A DNA stretch of 64,000 nucleotides from the NCBI RefSeq assembly GCF_051020975.1, contig NC_135035.1:11408001-11472000 (forward strand), given 5' to 3'. Source of the stretch: Osmia lignaria lignaria. Taxonomy: Eukaryota; Arthropoda; Insecta; Hymenoptera; Megachilidae. The notes beneath the pieces are model-generated. The model was not told the DNA's origin. It saw only the letters and a list, made by a program, of their open reading frames with translations, and did no database searches. How positions within the stretch are numbered: the stretch's first letter is position 1; each line of letters opens with the position of its first letter. Of this stretch, positions 14,519-27,908 are shown piece after piece. The translations under genes were made by a program, and so were the position numbers.

Positions 14519-14729
14519 TGTATCGTAACTTAATTAACGTCACCTAAACTTACATATAATTTACAAAAATATACAATTTTCTCTCCATATATGTACAATA
14601 ATTACAAGAGAAACAAGGAACATTGGTCAACTATTTACAAGGACGGACACTGTGATCCATCAGTCGTGTCAGTTTAGCACAGCGTAAACTATTCTTTCTC
14701 GATTCTAATAATTTGGAGACTTTCTAATC

Positions 14730-15869
14730 CTAAATCATGGTGTACTGTCCGCCGGTCGGTGGATACGAATTCTGGATGGGCGCGGCGATCAACGAATTCT
14801 CTTTATTGGATTCCTTCTTAGCCGTGGAACTTTTTCTCTTCTGATTCTCGTGCGTTTTCACGTGTTTCGTTAAATGATCGCTCCTCATGAACCTTTTCCC
14901 GCACGTTGGACAAGCGAATCTCTTCTCGCCTGTATGTGTTCGAAGATGACGCTGCAATTCATCGCTCCTGGTGAATCGTTTGCCGCAGAACAACCAGTTG
15001 CAAACGAAAGGTCGTTCGCCGGTGTGCCATCTGAGATGCGCCTTCAAATGAGAGGTTTTACCGTACACTTTACCGCATCCAGGCACGTGACACACGTGTT
15101 GCCTCTTGCCGTCGATTCCCAACTGAGCTCCGCTATCCGTCTGACAGTTTGGACATCGACATCTCGTGCATTTTCTGCCGGCTTTACCAACCTCGTCCGT
15201 GCCAAGCAAATGATGTTCGGCTGGAGGTGTTAACGGCCACTGATACGGGGAAGCGTGATCCTGAGGGCTTGCTGGAAGTTCGGCGGGACTTGGAGGCAAA
15301 GAATAATGCTGAATCGCCGAGATCGTTGTTAACTGAGGCTGGCTGAGATGCGTTTGAGTGGACCACGAAGCGGTGCTGCTTGGTACGCTTGGCATCGTGT
15401 ACGCTGCCGGCGTCAGCGGCTCGGTAATTTGACCGTGACTCGTGGATCCAGGGTACCAGTAGCTGGATTGGCTGGTCTGAAGATGATGACTGCCTAATGC
15501 AGGATTGTACGGCTGATAATGGATGCCCGGACTTCCGTAGTCCATAGCCGCGGGTTGATGCATCGGCATTGAGAGGCCAGACATTGGCGTCATGCCTGGC
15601 ATCGGAGACATTGTCGGCATGCACATCTGCAACACAAATAAAGTTCAGATTATTTTAACATCGATCAACAGTTCTGGCGTTGGAAAATGTATCGTCGCGT
15701 GGTCACTATCTCTTTCCTTCTCAAAGCACGATAAATTGATAAAAGAAGTAAATGAAAAATCACTTCCAAACAAACGTATTTCACGAGCAATTACACAAAA
15801 ATGATGTTCGTGTTGGACACTATTGCTGTATTTATTACAGACCTGTTGATACTGCATCACTTGTGCCAT
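14730..15869 (-). CDS. btd: Sp-family zinc-finger transcription factor (Buttonhead/Sp5 type)
   Basis: Sequence-specific nuclear DNA-binding protein of 307 residues in two exons: 15843-15869 (MAQVMQYQQ) and 14730-15626. The donor is CAG|GTCTGT and the acceptor is TTGTGTTGCAG. The chosen ATG has G at -3 and +4, and no ATG precedes it in frame before an upstream stop. The N-terminal half is rich in Met, Pro, Ser, Gln and Tyr. A Buttonhead box (CRCPNC core) uses Cys162, 165, 167 and 170. Three C2H2 fingers follow: C188/C193/H206/H210, C218/C223/H236/H240 and C248/C251/H264/H268. Their recognition helices KTSHLKA, RSDELQR and RSDHLTK are the standard Sp set, known to bind GC/GT boxes. No glutamine-rich activation domains of Sp1-4 are present and no SPLALL-type Sp box is seen, so Sp5/btd fits better than Sp1-4 or Sp6-9. 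By family knowledge the role is head and appendage patterning. The family is certain; the exact orthologue is probable. Confidence 0.93.
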
Positions 15870-16300
15870 CACTTCACTTCCTGATTCCTCGTGATAGTTT
15901 CTTCCACAGATATAATTACTCCTTCGATGAACTCAATCCTTCGACACGTGTTCGCTAGACGGAACAGGAGACAAAGTAATCCCGCGATCTTAATCACTGG
16001 TACCGTGGGTAAGCGAAACGAAAACGAAAAGAAAAATGAAAAGAAAAGCGAAGAGAACTGTGCTCGGATCGGAGCGTGCGCGGCTCCGAGCGTTCGCCAG
16101 ATAATTGCTGGTTGCCGACCGTGTCGCCTCGGTTTTAATAACCGAGTGGACAAGGAACCGACGAAGAAGGGAGGAGGCTGAATGCTCTGCCGGGTTCCTC
16201 TATGGAGGTGGGGATAGACCCCAGTGAATCCTGTGGCTTGGTGCGCATGCGCCCTCCCCTCCATCGACTCATAAATCAACCCTGCGTTCCGAGGATAGAG
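15870..16300 (-). promoter_or_regulatory. Probable 5' UTR and promoter region of the Sp-family gene
   Basis: This stretch lies directly upstream of the start codon on the minus strand. It holds a purine-rich run on the plus strand at about 16015-16055 (pyrimidine-rich on the coding strand), followed by a CpG-rich segment at about 16060-16150. No TATA box is obvious, so transcription probably starts from a CpG-rich, TATA-less promoter. The start site cannot be placed from sequence alone. Confidence 0.3.
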
Positions 16301-19300
16301 GATCGAGGATCGAGGCTACGCACCTTTTGTGGTCGTCCCTGGGGGCTGCCTCATGCCACCGAGGAAAGTCTTCGTGAATTCTATGCTATTCTCCGGAGAG
16401 CATCTATAGTTTTTACAAATCGCCATCTTTTACTAAAAGCACGTACAATTGTTTTTTTCTAATGGCAGAATCCGCTGAAAATCACGAGACGTTTTCTCTG
16501 TCTCATTCCATTTTTTGTTCGATGCTTAAGTCGATCAATACTCTCATTTCGTTTCGTCAAGAAGGTTCTTCGAACTCTTTCGTGCCTTTGCAATAATGTT
16601 TAAGCTTTCTCTCTTACTAAAATCATCTCTTTCTTGAAAAAATTGTGCAAAGGAGAAAAGATTTTCTGCATTTTCTGAAAGCTCGAGCAGCGTAAGATGC
16701 TGGCTGGTAGTTGAAAGGAGTCAAAGTAAAAATTTTCACGGTATTTAAAGGTTCCATGATGGTCGTCAATGGAGACGGACGAATCTTGCAAAGACGTATC
16801 AAAGCGTGCAAGAGGCCCGCGATGACCTGTCTATTGCACGGAAGCACGTGATAACGAACGCCAGTTTCCCAAAGGTTCTAGGTGTGCATTGTGGCGTACG
16901 TCGTACCATAAATCCATGAAAGATCCTGGTCGTGCTGAACGAGCGCATTCACAATACCTTGTACCAACTGGAACTGAACTGCACAGGCTGCACAAAGTGC
17001 CGGTTTATGGTGGCTGTAAAGCGATCATTGGCAGGACGAGGTGACGACACTTTCGCGCTACCGATCATCACCAGATAGGTACTATTACTGGATTCTGTTG
17101 AACGAACAATGCCAACAGTAGCCCAATGCAGGTAGTTTGGAAAAAATACTGAGGAGCAGAGAGAAAAATCCAGGACAAGTCGATAACTTTTTCTCTGACT
17201 TTCCTTGTCTTTCCTTCTTCTTGTTTATTCAGCTTCAAAGAAACAACTTGTTTCGATAGCATCTTGGCAGCTGACGAAGGCTGTCGTTATCTGTAAAACC
17301 AAGTTTGGCTTTGCGAACTAGCGAGAATTCAGCATTTCATCACCAGTCCATAGTTTCTTCGTTATTTTTATACATACTGATATGATCTCGATGAACACGT
17401 CACAATAAGTCAGTTCCACTGATACATAACGGCAGACCAACGCGACGAGTCAGCTGCATACCGGAAGAAGATTATCAATTTCCGGCGTGCAGGAAATATC
17501 ATCCGACGTCACGTGTACGTACACGAAAAGACAGAGCGGACCATCGATCTTCTGGAATATTTGCCGGATGACCACAAGCAAACTCTCAGGGGACTCGTGG
17601 TTGTTTGTCAAATTCATCGAAAGCATCGTATTGGCAGAAGTGGGAAAAGCATGGAAATTGGACAGTGCTGGATGACACATGTCCGAACGAGTACCAGTAG
17701 CATTGCAAACTGCAGCATCGTCGTAAATCTTGCGACAATGTTGTAGCAGCAGAAGGGTGAAAGGTGGGGGCACGCCCAGAGCAACCCTTTACTTTCCTCT
17801 GCTCGAAGCTGGCCATTGTCCCCTAATAAGCCGCTTAACGTCTCCGCTAGGGGTAAATTGCTTCGCTGGTAAACACTACTCCCACGCAGTCGATCGATTC
17901 CCCTGGGAGGATGGGAATTTTTCAAAAATTTGTATTTCTTCGTTGCACTGTGTTCCTTTGATCACTTTGCGTAGATAACACTAGCACTTTTTCACCGTAT
18001 CTTTCACTCTTGCACTTTTTCCACTTTTTTGTCAGATCCATCGATCCCCGAAAAAGTCGGGCATCTAGTGGATCTGTTTGAAAAAAAAAAATCGACTCTT
18101 TGACTGGTCATCGACTAAGTAAAAGAGAAACGATGATCCAGACTGCACTTTCGTGCGGTGTGTGTCCAATCGGTAAACGGAGGGAGCCGCGAGGGTGGAA
18201 AAGTACGCTTTGTTGTATTCGCCAGGACGTTCGATGTTCCTGCGAAAGCCGTGCATTTTTGGGAGACATTCAGAGGCGGTGGACCGATGCAAATCGAAAG
18301 GACGACGCAGGTCAGATCTCGGCTATCCGCAATAAGAAATTGACGGTCCTCGATTTCCAATATATTTCTTAGGCTTATGCGTCTACGTCTTTTATATGAA
18401 AAAAAAAGACTTCTACTTTTCGATACATTCGAGTGATCTATCGTACAGAGATTCAGAAATGCTGTACGAATTAACAGAATAGCTAGCGGCGTTACTTTAT
18501 GGAAAAAGGACACGGGAAGTCTCGTAACATAATTCTTGTAGGCAGTAACAGTCTTTCGGCGCTCTTTTGTAAAGAACCCGTCCATTCCTGGCCGCATAAA
18601 TATGAGCTATCGCTTACGAGAACTAATATTCTCGAAAAATGAACGCTTTCCTACGGTTTACCGTAACTCACAAACTTTTATAGTTTGCTGGAAATCGGTG
18701 TGGTCTTAGGTCTTTGGTTAGAAATTGTCTACTACCTCGAAGTCGAATGCCAATAATTTAACGCTTTCAAATTACATCAAATTGTAATTGCACTTATCTT
18801 TTCGATATTTTTTCTGATAAAAAAAAAAAAGAAAATAGAAATATTGAAAAATGGAAAAACATACAGTTTCGTCGAATTTCGAATGGCACCCTTGGATGAT
18901 GACTCGAAGGCATTTCTCTGATGACGGTTCATTCGTTGAGACGTCATTAAGGGTCGAACCTTTTCATCCTTGCTACGGGTCAATTTTATACGCGATTTAC
19001 CTGGTCGAAGGAGGCATCATCGGGATCAGCAGGTCACTAGTCTTGACGGGTTTCTTTTAACTTATGCTCGAATCTGGAAGAAAACGTAGAAGACAAGGCA
19101 TGAGAAGTGTGGAGGAGGAAAAGGAGAAGAGAAAAAACGAGATAGATGATGGTGAAGAAGAAACGAGAGGAAGAAAGAGGCAGAGGCCCACGTTCCTCAA
19201 CAATGGACCCGACAATGGGACTAGTCTTCGGAGCTAATGGAGCGAGACTTTGCAGTTTTCACACGATGATCGGCGTAACGTGGCCGCTCACGATTCCTCT

Positions 19301-22300
19301 GTAAGGGAAGAAAGCCTATTTGAAGCCGATCGGATCGCGTACCTTCCTATGGAACAAGATTAGTCAGATCTGCCCCACTAACAGCTACATAGTTGCTAAT
19401 CGGGTTAGGATTACGAGGGTGTAAATAAGAGATTACAACGTTTACCGAAGATCACTGTTATCTTGTACGTAAACAGGCTAGTTACACCGAAACAGAACTC
19501 GAGTTTACTTTTACCTGACCAGTCAAATATTTGGGAAAGTTCCGTAGCTAATGTTAACAACCTAACTATAAGTACCGACCCTATTCTTCTCACCTGATGG
19601 GGTTGCTTTTAATTGTCCAACTAAGTACCGAATTCTCGGAAGGTTAATAATGTAATCAAACTTAACTGCTATCGAACCGATTCGAATAACGTTTCACCGT
19701 ACGATTAGGGCCCTCGTTCTTTGCTCCGACCTGTTCAGCTGTAGACAAATGGACAGCAAACAGTGCTTCGTCATTAATCACTTGCCGAACAGAGAGAGAA
19801 AGAAAACGAGTCTTGGTAGCGTATAAGCAGGTTCTCCTAGTCGCGTTACGATATTCATTTATTACACATCGTTTACGGACAAAGACCGGTAGATCGCTAA
19901 GGTTGATAATCGATAAGATCGAATTGCGAAAGCCTTCTGTTAGTTCAACGTCATGCACGGAAGTCTTATTACGATGATCAAACTTCTTCGAGCTGTCACG
20001 TCTTTTTTTTCCACCAAACGAACTTGTTCTCGAATTATCAAACATGCCGAAGGTAGCCGATCGCGGTGAACGAATTAACGATCCGCAAAAGGTGCGAGAA
20101 CAAGGGGAAAAGAGGCATGTACCTGCTGTAAAACGTCGGTCCCAAGTCCATAAATTTGTGCTCCGTCGTAACGACGCGATGCAAGGATCGAACCGAAGGG
20201 GTCCTCTCTCGCCGATCCCATTCGAAGGGAATGACACCCTCGTCACAATACGACCTGTTGCGTTCGAGATGAAGAAAGAGGAAATAAAGAAAGAAATGCT
20301 GGAATAAGAACCAGAATCGACGGGTATCCTCAGGATATCCATTCGAAGCCGTGAGAATATCTACCGTTCAAAGGAAGCCGTCACATTGTACGCGGATTCA
20401 TTACGCAACTCGACGTTTGTGATCGTGCCGAATTAAAGGTAACAATTGTGCTACCTTTCAAAACTTGGTGTCGGCAAGTTTCCAAGCAATCGCTTTCTGT
20501 CGGAGCGTTTCCCGGTAAAACAGGACAATAAGACAGGCAGTAAAGGTTAACGAACACTCTAGGTATATCGCATTAACAAGCCTTTGCAAGGGCTGCTCTA
20601 AATATTATGACGCTATATACTGCTAATCCGCAGGTAATTCTCTTTCAAAGGTACCAAGGACGATATTAAATTTTAATCCCATTCGGCAATTGTCTCAAAG
20701 GCAATAGCACGGACGTTAACAGTTGGTTTACAATTTCTAAATGAATACCTTGATGAAAAGTAATGACTCTTTAAAAAGAAATGGATGAACGTATATCCTA
20801 TGTGGGGCCATCATTCACCAATAGATTTTAATTAACAGGGAGCAGGTCATAGTTTCTTTCTATTGTCTCAATCGTGCCGGTTGACCGCTTCTGCGGCAAG
20901 AGCATGGGTTCGACGACGATAGTTAAAAGGTAGAACAAGAATTCTAGACCACGGCCGGCTGAATATGATTTGTGTGCCGTACCCCGAGAACGAATCACGA
21001 GAAACTGAAACGACCACGGATGGCCGGACTGATCAAACAGTCTAACATATCCGTGTGTATACCCCACGTCAAGTCAACGAGGAATTAAAATGGATAATTG
21101 CTTCCTTCCAGAACCATGCCTGGGACCCACGTTGTTCCAGGTAGGGTCGTAAAAGGGCTTTGATATAAAATTAACGACTTCGCGGATATCTCTTGGTTCG
21201 CTATACAACTTTTTCCTCTAACTTTATAAATGATGTACCGGAAAAAAAAGTTACCTGGATATTACAACCATTTCTTTTCTCTCATAATTTCAAAGAGAAA
21301 ATAAGAACGAGAGAAGAACTGGTTACGATCCTGAACACGTATGTTGCTGATGCTTTCCATTGCGAATTTCTCGAGAGATACGATTTTCCTTTTTTGTAAA
21401 AGTCAACGCGTTTAGTCGTACAGTAGTAAAAGTCAATGCCGCCCTAGAAGTCGCATCAGAGTTTTTCCTGGAAAGGAAATATTGTAGGATGCAGAGTCCT
21501 GTGGCGCATTGTGTGGTTTTATCTTTCAACAGGCTCGTTTGTTCAACTAGTATCCAGCAGTGCACCCGATCCAGTGTCAAAGAATGCCGATGCCCGGGCA
21601 AACAAGTGTCACCATAATGCGTTAAAATTAATCATGACTGCTGAGTCAATCCGCGCGAATAAGGGTAGATCGTTCTGATTTAAATGCAGCCGTAAAGAAC
21701 AGATCAGGAATATTGGATTATCGCGAAAAATCATTCAACACTTGTAATTCACGAACGACCTATCGCTTACGATGACATGCGGCTGGTCCATTCAGATGCA
21801 AGATTGACATCGGTACGTTCGAGCGTTCACCCCCTGCGGAGAGGGCTAAAAACGTCGGCAACGGAAAAGCATAAAGGTCCCTACGAACTCAAAGTCATTC
21901 CGACTGGCATCCTAACAGAACTATTGGCGGAAACTTATGTCAAGCGAACGCATTAAAAACTGTACAGATGACTGAAGTACCCCTACCGCATATTACGGAT
22001 CTTGCGTGGAAATTAAAGTGACAGAAAAAAGATTTTTCTCGCGTCATACCACCAGAGTCAAATGTTGGATTTGGTGGTTACATGCTGCGAGGAAAGAAAT
22101 ATTTGAGAAATTCATGAGATTCACCAGACGGACGTAGAATTGGGAAAATTGGATTTTGTTGTAAATTACGGTTAAGCCATGGCTTACGCGACAACGCACC
22201 CCGTTCGAGCGTTTCGTTGCAGCCTCGTGTGGCCATAAATTATTGTTAGAGTTCGTGCCTGGAGTCCTCGTACTCGTTCAATAGGGATTATATCGTCGAG

Positions 22301-23418
22301 GGCCGAGGACTCACCCAGGTGTACCTGAACATTGAAATTTCGTAGGATAGGAAGAAGAGGTTTCTCGAAGTCATGCTTCTGAAGTGTGTCTATACTAGCG
22401 ATGCTGAATGAACGTTATTGTTATCCTCTATGCAGTCAATAATTCGCTTTTACACGGAGATTACGGATGTATGATTGTTTTATTGCACTTTCCGCGACGC
22501 GACCTTTTACAGGTAAGTTTGTTGCGGTCAGAGGGAACGATTGTTCATCTTTCGGAGGTCTTTTGATGGTCAAGGAAGAGACTAAGATGTTAACGAGTGG
22601 TGGTTGTTAATAGAAAGATTCTAGCGGGTTTCCAAAGAAATTGTCTTTAAGATCCATGGTCTATTGAATGTTCTTCTGACTTGTAACAGAAAGTACCGAT
22701 ACCTTTCATCCTTTAACCAGCATTTGCCAATCTACCTGATGGTTATGTTTCGCACGAACAATCGCTAGAATTTTCACGGAGATTAAAAGGTGTAATTATT
22801 TTATGACACTTCCTGCAGTATGCTCTTTACAAGAATTCGACCTGCGGTTTGGAAAATACGAACCGTAACTTATTTTCTGCATTGAACGGTAAGCCGAACC
22901 GTCATAAACTTGGGGGAAACCTAGTTTTCTAGAAATTAGGTTTATTGTTTTATGCGTTTCCTAGAACGGCTTTGAAACGTAAAGTAAAACATAGAGGCAG
23001 AGAATACAGAACTCCCGCCTCGGATTCGAATAACCTAGGGAATATCGACCGTCCCGTCGTTATCCGTAAGCGAACGCCATTGGTTAGCTGTTGTGACAGT
23101 GTTTTACAGAGAGAAGCCCTAGAAATATAAGTAACTAACTAGCTAGGGAAAACAGAAACGGTAAAGCCAGGTAAGCATTGAAAGAAGACCCAAGAAGAGA
23201 GCGCATGAGTTGGACAAAGAAACCCGAGGCAGGTATAACATTGGCATAGAGAATTTATGTGTTACCTGTGCCGACACTGTCACATCTCGATGTCTCGAAA
23301 ATATTTCTCTAGGTTTCGATTTACTGCAGATTCGTGGCATTTGACACAGAGGCAGCTGCTTACTGATGGTTATTCAAAAAAGTATTGCCTGATTAAATTT
23401 GTACTCTAAGATCATAAT
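16301..23418. other. Intergenic stretch between Sp-family gene and ERp44
   Basis: No coding exon can be supported in these 7 kb. The two longest open frames (minus 19662-20342 and plus 20044-20307) overlap each other and have no recognisable domain, repeat or splice-site support. Visible features are a purine-rich run at about 19075-19200 and two diverged copies of a roughly 60-base segment at about 22449-22515 and 22772-22835. A good donor (CCAG|GTAAGC) near 23170 could end a non-coding first exon of ERp44, but this is unproven. The region is upstream of the Sp-family gene and a natural place for its enhancers. Confidence 0.45.
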
Positions 23419-25779
23419 ATGCTGGTCTTCTGTGATATTTTCGATTTCAAAATACTTATATTTGCCTGTTTCTTGGTGAGTACCATTTGAATAAGTGTAT
23501 TTCATTGTTTTGTCAAAGAAAGCTATACAAAATTTTGAATACCGCCAGTAACATGAAAGTGACACGTATTTAAGAATGTACGAATTCTAGACGCTCCATT
23601 TCCCGTTATTATAGCCTATTAATCTTCCGCTCATTTTAATGGTATGGAAATGAATTTTAATACACAAATTAGCGGCATAACCTGTACACGTATACAAAAA
23701 AAATAACCTCAAAGACACATTAAACAAACAAAATGTGAGACTAATTTCACTAATTGAGTGTTTTCTGGGCCTAATCCTAATCAGAAGCCGATAGTGAAGA
23801 AAGAGATGAAGACAGAATACCTAAGCACTATACCAAAAAATAAAAATATGTTTTTAAATCCTATTTTTTTTTTTAATTTACCCTTCCTAAATAAATTACC
23901 TTGTCCATATGTCATGTGTTAAATACCTTGAAAATTGTATGCGTAAACGCTTTGAAACACATTTATAGCTATCTCGAAAATTAGTTATATAAATAATGAA
24001 TAAGTGGACTGACGAAATATTTTATTTTTTAGGCATTTCTGCCAAACAATTTAGCGAATGATGCGAACGAAGGTGCGGTATCGCTCACTCAACAAAATAT
24101 TGATATGACGCTCGGTAAGTTGCGATGGAATAAACGAAAGATAAATGACTGTAATCGATTAATAAATCGTTTACTTATTTGCATTTTGTTGTAGCATCAA
24201 ACGAATTGGTATTTATAAATTTTTACGCACAGTGGTGTCGTTTTAGTAATTTATTAGCCCCTATTTTTGAGGAAGCTGCTACTAAAGTAAGGAATGCATT
24301 CCCTGAACCAGGGAAAGTGGTAATGGCAAAAGTAGACTGTGATAGAGAATGTGAGTAAATCACATTTGGACTAAATAAGCACACAAAACTAATGTTGATT
24401 TTATTCCAGTGGAGATAAATTGTTAAAAATATTAAATAGGAAAATTATCTTTTAGCCTCTATTGCTTCAAGGTTTCATATTACCAAATATCCAACACTGA
24501 AGGTCATAAGAAATGGCCAACCAACTAAAAGGGAATACAGGGGTCAAAGATCAGTAGAAGCTTTTGAAGAATTTATAAGGAAACAATTGGAAGATCCAAT
24601 TAAAGAGTTCCATGATTTAAGAGAATTAACCAATCTAGATGATAAGAAACGAATGATTATTGGATATTTTGATAGAAAGGATGTTCCTGAATATGAAATG
24701 TTTAGAAGAGTTGCTACCAATCTCAAAGATGATTGTCAGTTTCATGTTGGTTTTGGGTAAGTGTTATTGTTCTTATTGGTGTTGCATGTGCTACTAATAT
24801 GATATTGATATTTGCTAACAAATGAACTAACAATTCTGTAAAGTGTGTGTAACTGTTGTATTGTTTCCTCTAACAAGCACATGCTCAGCTCAAAACTGTG
24901 AAATTGGGGAGCATTTTCACTTGCTGTAAGTATGATGTTGTGCATGGTACAAGTGGCATTTATTGTACTTAATGGCATTTATTGCATTTATTGAATAGTT
25001 TTCTGATGTGCTAAAATCCTATTCCCTTGAATTTTTATATAAGGATTTATTAAATCTTTTTTTAGGAATGCAAGCTCTGCTATGCATCCCCCAGGACAAC
25101 CTATTATTGTCTTCCGCTCTGATAAAGCACTTTCTAATGATGAAGATGAAACATACCATGGAAGTTTGAATAATTTTGATGAATTGAATGTTTGGGCACA
25201 AGAAAAATGTGTTCCTCTTGTGAGGGAAATCACATTTGAAAATGCAGAGGAATTCACAGAGGAAGGTTTACCCTTTCTTATCTTGTTTCATGCTCCAGAT
25301 GATACAGAGAGCGTTAAAATATACAAAGATATAGTTACAAGAACATTAATTGATGAAAAACGTAAGTAAACCTCATTTTTCTGTAATTCTAATGTACTGT
25401 ATAAATAAAAAAATAATATTTTTTTCTTTCAGAAAATGTGAATTTTTTGACAGCAGATGGCTTAAAATTTGCTCATCCTCTTCATCATTTAGGCAAAACT
25501 CCAGCAGATTTACCCTTAATTGCAATAGATAGTTTTAAACACATGTACCTGTTTCCAAACTTCAATGATATTCATGTAGAAGGGAAACTAAAGGGTTTCC
25601 TAAGAGATTTATATTCGGGAAAGCTACATAGGGAGTTTCATTATGGGCCAGAACCCAGTACTAATGAAGTACCACAAATAGTTGGACAAATCAAGGTGCC
25701 TACAACCCCACCAGAATCTACCTTTAAAAAACTTGCACCCAGCAAAAACAGGTACACATTACTCAGGGATGAACTATAA
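23419..25779 (+). CDS. ERp44: ERp44: endoplasmic reticulum thioredoxin-family chaperone
   Basis: Complete six-exon gene, 412 residues: 23419-23475, 24033-24114, 24195-24350, 24456-24756, 25066-25361, 25433-25779. All junctions are GT/AG and all phases match. Exon 1 carries ATG with A at -3 and an in-frame stop upstream; it encodes a hydrophobic signal peptide (FKILIFACFLAF at residues 10-21). A thioredoxin fold follows with CRFS at residues 61-64, the ERp44-diagnostic active site with a single reactive cysteine in place of CXXC. Exons 4-6 cover the second and third thioredoxin-like domains and the C-terminal tail, and the protein ends in RDEL, an ER-retrieval signal. By family knowledge ERp44 cycles between ER and Golgi and retains Ero1 and incompletely disulfide-bonded secretory proteins through mixed disulfides at the CRFS cysteine. 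Length is close to the human protein (about 406). Introns are short and AT-rich. No sign of damage. Confidence 0.97.
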
Positions 25780-26386
25780 TGATAAAGTTGTGTCAAGATA
25801 TTGACATCTGTATAATTTTGGTTATGCAATTTGTTAGTTATTTACAGATATTTACAGTGATAAAATTCAAATCTATTGTATGATTAGACCGAATTCGATA
25901 CGCGCGGTTAACATCTTATTTTATTATATTCTACAGTATTCTCGTAATAATTAAACGTTTATTTAACGTATTTTAAAGGGAATGGAATTTCCACGTTCAA
26001 TTTCGTGTTAATAATTTAAGAGAAAGTATATAATTCCAGCGTAAAGTTTCAAGCCTCAACCAAATGTTACATACGTATGTCTAAACTCTAACCTGTAAAA
26101 AATTGATCCACACCGGGTATAGCCGAAACCTTTGTAGAGGTTTCACAACAGGAGATAGTAGATTTTATTCTATTTTTACATAATGTGTGCTTTTTATATT
26201 ATCTTTCCTTTCATACTGAATATACAAACTAATTCTTAACGAAATTACGAACAGATGCCAGAGACCTTATCTCCCAGTGTCAAGATTCATGTAATAGATG
26301 TTATGTCACAACTTGTAATACGATTTATAGAAAAGAGTACTTGGTTGTAGGTAAAAAAACCACTTGTAATATATCGTTTTCTTATA

Positions 26387-26392
26387 ATTAAA
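26387..26392 (+). terminator. Candidate poly(A) signal downstream of ERp44
   Basis: ATTAAA follows an AT-rich 600-base stretch after the ERp44 stop codon and precedes a change to more GC-rich sequence. Another ATTAAA lies nearer the stop at about 25950, so 3' end choice is uncertain. Confidence 0.3.
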
Positions 26393-27669
26393 GTTTAAGT
26401 TTTACAATACCGAATGTGCTGCTGGTACGATGGCTGCGGTACCGGCCTTTGTCCCGCGTCGTTTCCATTCTTTGTAATTAAACGAGATTAATCTTCAAGT
26501 TAATCCTCACTTATAGGAGACAATGATAACTCAAAGTTATTCTCAAGAAGGTCACCTTTTGATACTTTTTAATTACTTGTCTCAAACGTTTTTTCTAGCA
26601 CAACGTAAAATCGCGGTAGACACGCGGTCACTAGTGTGTTTGATGAGAACAATGTGCGGGAATTCGAGCGTCAAACTCGATCGCGTTCGATTTTTCGATA
26701 ATCGTTTAGCGCGTGAGTGAGTGCGGATTTCAAATTGATTGTTTTTGTTTGAAAAAATACCGCTTCTTGGGTGAAGTATTTTAGACTCGATACATCGACG
26801 TATTTCGATATTTCAAATACCCAGTTAAGGATAACAATATTAATGCTTTGTACAATATAGTACTAAGATACTCCTAAGAAGCTAATTTGTATGGATGACG
26901 GTATTAATTTTTCTGTTAATAAACAGTTTCTAAGTCAGACATTTACGATCTCTGTTGTACTACTGTACACTCGGTATCCCTTTTTCTTCTTAATCTATTG
27001 TATGGTTATCAAGAAATAGATGATTCTTATAGAGAGGAGAATGTCCATTATAAAATGGCTGTATTTAGGGGTAACTTTGATACATGTATTACATTCCAGC
27101 AGTACATGCCATCACCATTTTATGATGTATTCTAATCTTACAGTACATAACATTACACGTAACATGGTTTCATACAGCTAACACCATACATACTGCACTC
27201 TCGCCTCTCACAATTTCCGATCACCATCGTTTATTTTCCATCTTTTACGATGAAACGTGAATAGAGCAAATCTGACAATGATTAAAATCCTTCAATCGCA
27301 GGTACCGTAGATAGAGAACATAATATTTTTCTCACATTACAAAGAAACGTTGTAACAAACAGTTTCTCGTCTTTCTTGTCTCAATCGTTTTCAAATGAGA
27401 GACCATAAAATGAAACCTGTTAGTTTTCTGTCATTGATAACTATCGCTCCGCAAGACATTTGAAGTAAAAAATTGCAGTGATATAAATGAAAATTGCAAT
27501 GTTATTTAACCGTAAGTATTGATATGAAACATGAGTTTCATAAGCAGTAGCTATCAATTCTTTAATTAGTCGTACAACGTAACCACATGTTTTCTGAAAC
27601 TTACAAAGAGAACTACCCAAGTGTTACTACCAATTATAAGAAAAAAAAAAAAAAAAAAAAAAAAACAAT

Positions 27670-27774
27670 AACCCGGGATTTGAACCGGGGACCTTTAGAT
27701 TGCGAGTCATGTGTATAACCACGGAGCGGATCCATGACTCGTAAACTAAAGGTCCTCGGTTCAAATCCTTGGTT
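27670..27774. repeat. Head-to-head tRNA-like halves forming a hairpin
   Basis: Arms 27670-27711 and 27733-27774 (42 bases each) are inverted copies with about five mismatches, around a 21-base loop. Read on the minus strand, the left copy contains a D-arm-like segment (CGTGGTTATACACA), an anticodon-loop-like CTCGCAA and a T-arm-like GGTTCAAATCC. The right copy reads the same way on the plus strand with CTCGTAA. By position the anticodons would be CGC or CGT. The T-loop in the left copy is one base too long and the anticodon and acceptor stems do not pair, so neither is a working tRNA gene. Confidence 0.6.
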
Positions 27775-27865
27775 CCCAAAAAAAATTTTTTTTTTTTTAT
27801 GATAATTTTTATGTAATAGTTATTCAAAAAGAGACAAATAATCATTAAAAAAAAAAAAAAATGTT

Positions 27866-27908
27866 GGGAACCAAGGATTTGAACCTTGAATCTCTAGATT
27901 ACGAGTTG
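27866..27908 (-). pseudogene. Third tRNA-like 3' half
   Basis: Read on the minus strand this segment has an anticodon-loop-like CTCGTAA, then AAGGTTCAAATCCTTGG, a T-arm with paired stem, ending GGTTCCC like the plus-strand copy at 27733-27777. No matching 5' half is present, so it is a tRNA-derived fragment rather than a gene. Confidence 0.5.

Noticed and set aside
19662..20342. 226-codon open frame on the minus strand
   Set aside because: No domain, no signal or membrane segment, no splice support, and it overlaps an equally open plus-strand frame (20044-20307). CpG-rich DNA gives such frames by chance.
27670..27735. Functional tRNA gene on the minus strand
   Set aside because: The T-loop has an extra base, and the anticodon and acceptor stems do not pair.
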